This document shows, one piece after another, positions 1-6,203 of a stretch of DNA of 34,461 nucleotides. The position numbers and the translations under genes are program-made. The notes beneath the pieces are model-generated. The model saw nothing but the letters and a program-made list of their open reading frames with translations, did no database searches and was not told the DNA's origin. The DNA comes from a virus, in the IMG/VR virus record IMGVR_UViG_3300031812_000012, positions 1-34,461 of that record; one strand, given 5' to 3'. Every line of letters begins with the position of its first letter. Within the stretch, counting starts at the first letter, position 1.

Positions 1-127
1 CCGCTCCCGCCAAAGTACTACTTGAGCCCGAAGACTGCCCAAGGAATATTACGGATGGCCGCGATGAGGAGAACGATCACAAAGCTGCCGGAGCCCTTGC
101 GTCGAGCCTTGCAGGATTTGGCTTCTG
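1..127. repeat. Left copy of exact 127-bp terminal repeat (circular contig overlap)
   Basis: Bases 1-127 are identical to 34335-34461. The repeat lies inside the methyltransferase gene and keeps its frame across the join, which fits an assembler's end overlap of a circular or circularly permuted molecule. It is not a natural long terminal repeat that breaks a gene. Confidence 0.95.
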
Positions 128-452
128 TCCTGTGAAGGCGGACACTCTCCTCGCTAGGTACTCAAAGAGCCCCAGAACCGCCGGAACAGATGCCTCAGTG
201 AGGAACGTGTTGGTGGATCATGTTGGGGCACGGAGGTTTACACCTTTGGAGTGTGAGCGACTGCAGGGCTTCCCAGACGGCTGGACCTGCCTCTGTGGAT
301 CCCTGGGCAACACAGCAACTTGCACATGTCCACATTCTCCCAGGTACAGGGCTTTAGGTAATGCGGTGGCGGTGCCGGTCGTTGCGTGGATAGCTAAGAG
401 GATATTAGCACATTCACAAAAGGATGTGACTGCGGCGCCTTCCTCCATCTGA
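1..452 (+). CDS. DNA (cytosine-5) methyltransferase, C-terminal part (joins 33839-34461)
   Basis: This is the 3' part of a C5-cytosine DNA methyltransferase whose 5' part lies at 33839-34461. The reading frame starts at base 3 and matches the frame at the right end because 1-127 duplicates 34335-34461; the joined protein is 315 aa, a normal size for single-chain phage Dcm-like enzymes. This part holds the short target-recognition region, motif IX (RRFTPLECERLQGFPDGWT, about 236-270) and motif X (GNAVAVPVVAWI). Between IX and X lies a four-cysteine cluster (WTCLCG...CTCPH) that may bind a metal. It transfers a methyl group from SAM to C5 of cytosine in a specific site. The likely role is protecting phage DNA from host restriction, since no partner endonuclease is visible. 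The target sequence cannot be read from the protein. Confidence 0.95.
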   Translation, partial: APAKVLLEPEDCPRNITDGRDEENDHKAAGALASSLAGFGFCPVKADTLLARYSKSPRTAGTDASVRNVLVDHVGARRFTPLECERLQGFPDGWTCLCGSLGNTATCTCPHSPRYRALGNAVAVPVVAWIAKRILAHSQKDVTAAPSSI

Positions 453-484
453 CTGAAGTCTAGGGTTTCCGGCGCAGATCTTCT

Positions 485-829
485 ATGAATGAGTTGCTTG
501 CAGAACGTCTGGCCGATTACGCTTGGGCCATCGCGGCTAATGATAAAAGCACCTTAGAGGCCTTCCGCAAGGTTGTCGAAGCAGGCGGAGGGTCATGGGA
601 GGATGATGGCTACCAGATTACGCTGACCGGGCCGTCGGGCATCCGCGGGGGCTTCACCCCCGGCCATGAAGACCCCGTAACGGCTTGCGTAATGGTAAAT
701 TTCATGCTGTTTGGGCAATTCTGGGCGCAGGTACCTCCGGCAGCCAAGGCGCTGGAGGTCATCAACAAGCGCTGGGCAGCCCACGTGAAAGCGGAGAAAG
801 AACGCCGTAAGGCCCAGCAGAATCCTTAA
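485..829 (+). CDS. Unknown 114-aa protein, replication arm
   Basis: I do not recognise this protein. It is 114 aa and soluble. It has an acidic/amphipathic helical start (LLAERLADYAWAIAAND, STLEAFRKVVEAGG), a central Gly-rich stretch likely forming strands (ITLTGPSGIRGGF), and a highly charged helical C-terminus (AAHVKAEKERRKAQQ). No catalytic motif, cysteine cluster or membrane segment is visible. The gene lies 32 bp after the methyltransferase stop and 11 bp before the next gene, in line with the rightward replication operon, so it is probably expressed early. An accessory or regulatory role in DNA metabolism is possible from position alone. Confidence 0.7.
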   Translation: MNELLAERLADYAWAIAANDKSTLEAFRKVVEAGGGSWEDDGYQITLTGPSGIRGGFTPGHEDPVTACVMVNFMLFGQFWAQVPPAAKALEVINKRWAAHVKAEKERRKAQQNP

Positions 830-840
830 GAGGAATTTGA

Positions 841-1077
841 GTGGTGTCTATGAACAACAAGACTCGTAGCAAGACATTCTACATACCGATGCGCGTGATG
901 AAATGGTCCTCAGTCATTGTCGAGTGGCCGACGGGCATCGCGAAGCTCAAGCAAGACCTAAGAGTGAATGATTCTGTCGGTTTTCTGCCGGTATATGAAT
1001 CTGTTGCAGAACTGACGAAACACTGGGGCGGAGATGCCCCGTACATCACGGTGGAGGTGACCGACCCCGAGGAATAA
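841..1077 (+). CDS. Unknown 78-aa protein
   Basis: This small protein is not recognised. It has a basic N-terminus, then two predicted strand-rich stretches (SVIVEWPTGIAKLKQDLRV and YITVEVTDPEE). The GTG at 841 is chosen because an AGAGG ribosome-binding site ends 7 nt upstream; the ATG at 850 would be about 16 nt away. It sits 11 bp after the previous gene and 2 bp before the next, so it is co-transcribed with the primase-helicase. No motif indicates a function. Confidence 0.65.
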   Translation: MVSMNNKTRSKTFYIPMRVMKWSSVIVEWPTGIAKLKQDLRVNDSVGFLPVYESVAELTKHWGGDAPYITVEVTDPEE

Positions 1078-1079
1078 AC

Positions 1080-1388
1080 ATGAGCAAGCAGGTTGATCAA
1101 TACGACGCCGCAATGAGAGTGTTGCGCCGGGCCGGATTTGTAAGCCCGGACGATGTCCAGGCCGCGGTGCAACGCGCAATCGTGCAATCCGAACACCCGG
1201 CCTGGGTCCGGGCCAACTACATCCTGGCAAAACGCTATAGAATCCGCCTCGATGAATGTGTCCCGAATAAGCCTATGTGGCAGCTGGTGAAGGCCATAGG
1301 CGAGCTGACGGAAGATTCTGAGCTGCAAGCCATTGCCAGGGCGGCTCTCCTCGAGGAGGTAGAGCAACATGGCCCAGGTAAGCGTTGA
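1080..1388 (+). CDS. Unknown 102-aa helical protein upstream of the primase
   Basis: This is an all-helical-looking 102-aa protein with no recognised domain. It is rich in Arg/Ala/Glu segments (YDAAMRVLRRAGF, DVQAAVQRAIVQ, LQAIARAALLEEVEQH). Its start is preceded by GAGGA near the end of the preceding gene. Its 3' end overlaps the primase-helicase gene by 20 bp, and that gene's AGGAGGT ribosome-binding site (1354-1360) lies inside it. The tight coupling suggests a partner of the primase-helicase, for example a loader or regulator, but this is inferred from position only. Confidence 0.7.
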   Translation: MSKQVDQYDAAMRVLRRAGFVSPDDVQAAVQRAIVQSEHPAWVRANYILAKRYRIRLDECVPNKPMWQLVKAIGELTEDSELQAIARAALLEEVEQHGPGKR

Positions 1389-3420
1389 TGACATATTGCC
1401 ACGTCTGCTGGGCGTGCGCAGGACTAGGTCCGGGTGGACGGCGAAATGCCCGGCCCACGACGACCAGCGCCAGAGCCTCTCGATAGGCGTTGGTGCAACT
1501 GGCAAGGTCCTGCTCAAATGCCACGCCGGCTGTTCGTTCCAAGAGATTCTAGGCGCTTTGGGCATTTCTGGCACGCCAAGCAGCAGTTGGGATGGCCTGC
1601 CTAAGGATGCCAACCGGCTTTGGGTGTACCGCTGGGCTGACGGCACACCAGCAATGGCCGTGGCTCGCTGGGATGGGCCAAATGGCAAAAAGATACGACC
1701 GTTCCGGCCGAGGAACGGCCGCTGGGAACCTGGCGCTCCAGCCAAGCGGCCATGTCTTCACTTGCAGGAGCTGCTGAAGGCTAAGGCTGATACCCCCATC
1801 TGGGTCGTGGAGGGCGAAAAGTGCGTCGACGCCTTGCGCGCCGCGGGCGCCCTCGCCACGACATCACCGGGGGGAGCCCAGGCCGCATCCAAAGCGGATT
1901 GGTCATGGGCCAAGGGCAGAGAGATTGTCCTTTGGCCCGACAACGACGAGGCCGGCCGCCGATATGCCGCAGATGTTGCACAGCTGTGCTATGAGGCCGG
2001 CGCCAAGCGTGTTCGCTGCCTCCCCGAGGGGGCGGTGCAACTACCCCCGGGTGGAGATGCAGCCGATTTGGCTACTGACCAGTTGCGTGATCTGTTGCCC
2101 ATGCTCTTGCTAGCGGCTGCCGATGTGCCCGCCCCGCAGCAGCAGCCAGCGCAGCAGACCGTTCCTGAAAAACGCAAACCAACTGACGCCGACCTTGCGC
2201 GGAGCTGGCTGGCGGTGGCAGGCCCCGCGGTCTGGTCCGTGGGTAGCTGGTACGTATGGACCGGGCGAATCTGGCAGGAACAAGCGCGAGAACAGATCGA
2301 TCAATCGATCCTGTTTCATGTGGAATCTATTTGCCGCGAGTTTGGGCTGTCGCTCGGTTCTGGCCGAATCAGGAGCGTCCGTGAGGTCGCAGAATCACTG
2401 GCCTATCGGCCCCCGGAGTGGTGGGACGAGGGGATGGGGTGGTGGCCCTGCCAAAACGCGACGATTGACCTGGAGAGGATCGAGCCCACAGAGCACCATC
2501 AAGATCACAAGTCGACCTTCTGCGCGCCCTACGCATACGACCCCAGGGCCAGGCCAGAAACCTGGCTGCGCGTCTTAATGGAAAACCTTGCCGATCAAGA
2601 GACGATTGATTTTCTTCAAGAATACGCGGGTTACTGCCTTACCGGAGATACTAGCCTCGAGCGGGCCGTTTGGCTGCACGGGCCACCCGGATCGGGGAAG
2701 TCGACGATTGTAGCGGGGTTCGAGGCGCTCTTGGGCGCAGCCTGCGTGCCCTTGGGCCTGCACGAAATTGAGAGGACCCCTTTCGCCCTGTGCAAACTGA
2801 TCGGCCGCAGGCTGGCCGTGGCTACCGAACAACCCGCCGAATTCGTTAGGTCAACCTCGCTTATTTCAGCGATCATCAGCGGCGAACCGATAATGGTCGA
2901 TCTCAAATACCGTGACCCGATTGTTCTCCGCCCGCGCGCCAAAATTTTGTGGGCATGTAACGACCTGCCGCGCACTTCCGAAGTCGCCGCAGGGATTTTC
3001 CGGCGTGTCGCCATTGTCCAATGTTGCCGGAAGGTCAGCCAGCCCGATACTACCCTTCGCAAGAAACTCGCCGCCGAGGCATCAGGTATCCTTAACTGGG
3101 CCCTGGAAGGCCTCCGAAGGCTGCGCCAAAGAGGGAATTTCTGCCTGCCCGCAGCTGTGCAGGCCACCAGCGACGAGTACAGGGAAAGCTGCGATGTGAC
3201 CGCGGCTTTTGCCGCCGAGCGTCTCATATTCGAAGAACTTGCCGAGGTCCGGGCCGCCACGCTTTATCAGGAGTACCGGCAGTGGTGTGATGAGAATGGC
3301 CACAAGCCCAAAAGCAGCACCGCTATGGCTGCGGAATGGAGGCGCCTGGGCTTGCGCCGGGACCGCGATGGGCTTGGCACATTCTACCGGGGGGCCAAGA
3401 TCAAATCGAATGTCCTCTGA
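1369..3420 (+). CDS. Primase-helicase: CHC2-like zinc finger, TOPRIM and SF3 (D5/P4-type) helicase
   Basis: This 683-aa protein combines primase and helicase. The N-terminus has a zinc-binding pattern, C27-x2-H30 (CPAHDD) and C51-x3-C55 (CHAGC), as in bacterial and phage primases. A TOPRIM domain follows, with VVEGEK (146-151) and DNDEAG (190-195), which hold the metal-binding acidic residues. After a Pro/Gln linker (about 250-262) comes a D5-like helicase with Walker A GPPGSGKST (438-446) and an SF3 motif C stretch ending in CNDLPR (about 525-535). The C-terminal 100 residues look like a D5/P4 winged-helix DNA-binding end. It should unwind DNA and lay down RNA primers at the replication fork. 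The start has a strong AGGAGGT site 8 nt upstream. It is the main replication protein here; no DNA polymerase accompanies it. Confidence 0.93.
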   Translation: MAQVSVDDILPRLLGVRRTRSGWTAKCPAHDDQRQSLSIGVGATGKVLLKCHAGCSFQEILGALGISGTPSSSWDGLPKDANRLWVYRWADGTPAMAVARWDGPNGKKIRPFRPRNGRWEPGAPAKRPCLHLQELLKAKADTPIWVVEGEKCVDALRAAGALATTSPGGAQAASKADWSWAKGREIVLWPDNDEAGRRYAADVAQLCYEAGAKRVRCLPEGAVQLPPGGDAADLATDQLRDLLPMLLLAAADVPAPQQQPAQQTVPEKRKPTDADLARSWLAVAGPAVWSVGSWYVWTGRIWQEQAREQIDQSILFHVESICREFGLSLGSGRIRSVREVAESLAYRPPEWWDEGMGWWPCQNATIDLERIEPTEHHQDHKSTFCAPYAYDPRARPETWLRVLMENLADQETIDFLQEYAGYCLTGDTSLERAVWLHGPPGSGKSTIVAGFEALLGAACVPLGLHEIERTPFALCKLIGRRLAVATEQPAEFVRSTSLISAIISGEPIMVDLKYRDPIVLRPRAKILWACNDLPRTSEVAAGIFRRVAIVQCCRKVSQPDTTLRKKLAAEASGILNWALEGLRRLRQRGNFCLPAAVQATSDEYRESCDVTAAFAAERLIFEELAEVRAATLYQEYRQWCDENGHKPKSSTAMAAEWRRLGLRRDRDGLGTFYRGAKIKSNVL

Positions 3421-3435
3421 GATCCAAGTGGAACC

Positions 3436-3813
3436 ATGAGTTGCTGTGGTCAGAAATCTCTAGGGATTGCGGCGATTAAAGTCATGCAATCTGCGGCCGG
3501 GATTGGACTAGCCCCTGAGGCGATCATCCGTGACCGCAGGCGAATTTGCGCTCGGTGCGAGCATGCACTGATCGTTAAGGTGGGCGGTCTTTCGGTACCT
3601 GCAACATGTAAGATCTGCGGCTGCATCATCAGCCTGAAGACGCGATTGGCTGCCGAGTCGTGTCCGGCCGACCCGCCTCGTTGGAACCGCTATTCTGATG
3701 CGCAGGTCGATCAGCCTGGGGCGCGCCCCGCAGCAGGCCCAGATAATAGGCAAACGCGACCTGCATCTTCTCACAATCAGCAAGGTGATCCGGCCAACGC
3801 CGGGAGCGCTTGA
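3436..3813 (+). CDS. Small Cys-rich zinc-ribbon-like protein
   Basis: This is the last gene of the rightward arm, 125 aa. Its first about 85 residues contain a Cys cluster: CC at 3-4, RICARCEH, TCKICGC and ESCP. The pattern suggests zinc binding like the short Cys-rich proteins common in phage genomes; its job is unknown. The C-terminal about 40 residues (Gln/Ala/Pro/Asn-rich, no hydrophobic pattern) are read from DNA that also encodes the end of the terminase on the other strand. The tail is probably low-complexity read-through and the conserved core probably ends near WNRYSD. The two convergent genes overlap by 185 bp. Confidence 0.65.
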   Translation: MSCCGQKSLGIAAIKVMQSAAGIGLAPEAIIRDRRRICARCEHALIVKVGGLSVPATCKICGCIISLKTRLAAESCPADPPRWNRYSDAQVDQPGARPAAGPDNRQTRPASSHNQQGDPANAGSA

Positions 3814-5635
3814 CCCAGTTGCCGTCGGACTCTCGCATTTTGCCTTCCATGTGGCGCCAGTATTCCTTGTCTGCTGCGCCCTCTGAAACGGCCCAAGTCT
3901 CCGGGGCCTTCCCGGACCGCAGCAGCTCAAGCAGATCGAGAAAATAGTCGCCGCTGAACTCGAACAGATAGTCCCCATACTTGCCCTGGTCTGCTGTGCC
4001 GTGGAAGGGGTCGTAGGCATGCAGGCGATAGGGCAGCATTTCTCCCGTCTTGGACTTCCAGCGTTTCCTCGATGGGAATCCCTTGGCAGCAAGCCACCCG
4101 TCACGCGGGAAAATCCTTGCGCCTGCGACTGGTTTATCCAACAGGCGACCGCTGCTTGGCGATTGCCAAAGCCATTTGGTTGCCCGTCGGAAACATTCGC
4201 GGTAGACCTCGGCATTTTCGCGTGCGCCATAGCCGGAGTCGACCATCACGCCTGAATTGGCCACGCCATATTTGGCCTGGATCGCAGTCAACTCTTCCCA
4301 CGTATCCGCATGGCCTTGGGCAATAAGGATGGAGTCCCCGCGATTTTCGCCGTCTGCCCGCCAGGCGCGAACGACCCACCAGAAATAAGGCCAGGACTGC
4401 TGGCAGTCGACAGTCATGAGTCGTGTCCATTTGCCCTCCTGCGTGGCCTCTGGTTTTTCGACGATGACCCGCGCCGCGGCAATGGCATCCTGGACCGCCC
4501 ATGGAAGCGCCAGATCGCTGTTGATGAAATTACGGAGGATGTCCGGGTTGGCTCGGCTGGAGAGGTACTTGATCGTCAGTTTGGCCAGGCTTGTTTCTGG
4601 GTGGCTCGCATATAAGGATGGCAGATGATAGCCGCGAATGCCTGGCACGGCCTTTCTAGTAGGCCGCCATTCGCCATGGGCGTCCATCCACAGTTTGTGC
4701 TCATCCGAAATTTTGGCACCGCAATGCGGGCATACGAAGTGGGCAGTCTCAGCCGCAATGCGGATGTCTTCTGGGTCTAGATCATCCCCAATGTCCTTCT
4801 CATTGTCCCAATGGACCCATGCCACGGGGATTTCCTGCTTGTTATCGTCCACGCGTGGCAGGATCTCGACGGTCTCGGACCAGCCGAGGACAAAATACCT
4901 GTCCTTCCGCTTCCCATCCTCTGAGCAATAGGGGCATGGCACAAAGCGCCTTCGGAGGTCCGAGCGCATCAGCCATTGCCAGATCATGCCATCTTCGATG
5001 GTCGGCGTGGACGTCTTGACCCTCATCGGCAGCGGGCAATCTTTGGTGCGCTCATCGATTAGGGCAGACGGATGCGCCTCGACATCGCCGCGGTGTACGT
5101 ACCCGTCAATTTCGTCCTGGATGGTCACGTCGCAGGGATTCCCGGCCAATTGCCTGGCGGAGCCCGTGCCAGTCCAGTCGATGATGCTTCCTGCGATAAT
5201 CTGCTGCAGGAAAGTCATATCGGACCGCCGGTATTGGGTGGGTAATAGAGCAGCAAGCTGCGGAGATGCCTGGAGCATGGGGATCCACTTGGTTCGTGCA
5301 TCATTCCGGGCTCCGCCGGGCCCATGCAAGGCAGGTTTGCACCAGAGGCAACGCATGGGATGATGGACGATGCGCCAGGCTGCTCCGATCAAGAGCGTTC
5401 GCGTTTTGCCAGTCCGGCTGCCCCAGCACAGTATCAGGTCTGAAACCTGCGGCCCCCGCCACAAATCTATGACTTCTTCCATGTACTTGCGGCCGTAGAG
5501 GCTCATCGGGCCGCTGATGCCGGGCTCGCGAAACACAATATTCTTCAGAGCCCACTGGGTGACCGTCTCGTCAGGCCACTCCTTCGCTATCTGGCTCAGC
5601 AGAGTCAGCAGCTTCTTCTCCTGGCTCGATGTCAT
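3629..5635 (-). CDS. Terminase large subunit, GpA family
   Basis: This is the phage packaging ATPase-nuclease, 668 aa from the chosen ATG. It resembles lambda GpA: an N-terminal region (SGPMSLYGRKYMEEVIDLW), a Walker A variant GSRTGKTRT near residues 70-78, a Walker B-like IQDEIDGY near 170, and two CxxC pairs typical of the family (CPYC near 235, CPHCG near 300). The C-terminal half carries the nuclease domain (MTVDCQQSWPYFWWVVRAW). It cuts concatemers and drives DNA into the prohead through the portal. The ATG at 5635 is preferred because AGGAG lies 10 nt upstream; an upstream in-frame start at 5686 would deepen the overlap with the small subunit. The extreme C-terminus is low complexity where it overlaps the convergent gene. 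It is the last gene of the leftward late operon. Confidence 0.93.
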   Translation of the reverse strand: MTSSQEKKLLTLLSQIAKEWPDETVTQWALKNIVFREPGISGPMSLYGRKYMEEVIDLWRGPQVSDLILCWGSRTGKTRTLLIGAAWRIVHHPMRCLWCKPALHGPGGARNDARTKWIPMLQASPQLAALLPTQYRRSDMTFLQQIIAGSIIDWTGTGSARQLAGNPCDVTIQDEIDGYVHRGDVEAHPSALIDERTKDCPLPMRVKTSTPTIEDGMIWQWLMRSDLRRRFVPCPYCSEDGKRKDRYFVLGWSETVEILPRVDDNKQEIPVAWVHWDNEKDIGDDLDPEDIRIAAETAHFVCPHCGAKISDEHKLWMDAHGEWRPTRKAVPGIRGYHLPSLYASHPETSLAKLTIKYLSSRANPDILRNFINSDLALPWAVQDAIAAARVIVEKPEATQEGKWTRLMTVDCQQSWPYFWWVVRAWRADGENRGDSILIAQGHADTWEELTAIQAKYGVANSGVMVDSGYGARENAEVYRECFRRATKWLWQSPSSGRLLDKPVAGARIFPRDGWLAAKGFPSRKRWKSKTGEMLPYRLHAYDPFHGTADQGKYGDYLFEFSGDYFLDLLELLRSGKAPETWAVSEGAADKEYWRHMEGKMRESDGNWVKRSRRWPDHLADCEKMQVAFAYYLGLLRGAPQADRPAHQNSGSNEAGRPDTTRQPIASSG

Positions 5636-6152
5636 CGTCCGCGTTCTCCTGGCCTTTGGTCGGTGGAGCCTGCAAGCCTGCCTCAATCACGCGGCGCAAG
5701 GCGGACACCATGGCCTCGAGGGCTTGTTTACCGACGGCTGGCGCCTCTGGATTCACGTGACCAGCCCAAGCGCCCGGTGCTGATTGTAGCCATTGCGTGA
5801 TTGGCTGGACCAGCCGCAACCCGATCCATCGCTCCACATCCGGCCATCGAACCCATTCCTCATTCGCCAACTCCAAGCGCTTCTCTAAGAGAAGCCTGTG
5901 CGCGCGCTCCTTCGCTGCCCGCTCCTGCGTTAAATCCAGGACGACGGTTGCATCCCGCCTGGCGCCATACGTGTCAAACCACCACGTCAGGAAGCCGCGC
6001 AGATCAACCCGGCTGTGCCGGATGGCCGGGCACCCTTCCCGCTTGGCCATCGTGAAGATCTGCCTTGGGATTCCTGTTGCCGCGCTTGCGTCCGCGATGG
6101 TCCGGAAGATCAGAGGAATTGAGGATGGAGAGGATTTGCCCGGTTGGCTCAT
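5571..6152 (-). CDS. Terminase small subunit, Nu1-like
   Basis: This likely DNA-recognition subunit of terminase is 193 aa. The N-terminus has a helix-turn-helix-like segment (TIADASAATGIPRQIFTMAK) followed by a DLRGFLTWWF stretch. A charged helix (TQERAAKERAHRLLLEKRLE) leads into the EWVRWPDVERW motif seen in Nu1-type subunits. The C-terminus is very acidic (DDDIEPGEEAADSAEPDSE), a plausible contact for the large subunit. It lies directly upstream of GpA, with a 65-bp overlap. I chose ATG 6152; an in-frame TTG at 6194 would add 14 residues, and neither has a clear ribosome-binding site. Assignment rests on the HTH-like start and the position. Confidence 0.8.
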   Translation of the reverse strand: MSQPGKSSPSSIPLIFRTIADASAATGIPRQIFTMAKREGCPAIRHSRVDLRGFLTWWFDTYGARRDATVVLDLTQERAAKERAHRLLLEKRLELANEEWVRWPDVERWIGLRLVQPITQWLQSAPGAWAGHVNPEAPAVGKQALEAMVSALRRVIEAGLQAPPTKGQENADDDIEPGEEAADSAEPDSEGVA

Positions 6153-6203
6153 AGCATGATGCAGACGACCGTCTTCTGGCCTTTCCTGGGGCAAAATGTA
6201 ACG

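Noticed and set aside
1-127. End repeat as a true phage terminal repeat
   Set aside because: It lies inside a gene whose frame is restored by joining, and its length equals a common assembler k-mer. An assembly overlap of a circle is simpler.
879-1745. Leftward frame of 288 codons
   Set aside because: It is antisense to four tightly packed rightward genes, including the primase zinc-finger region, which are well supported.
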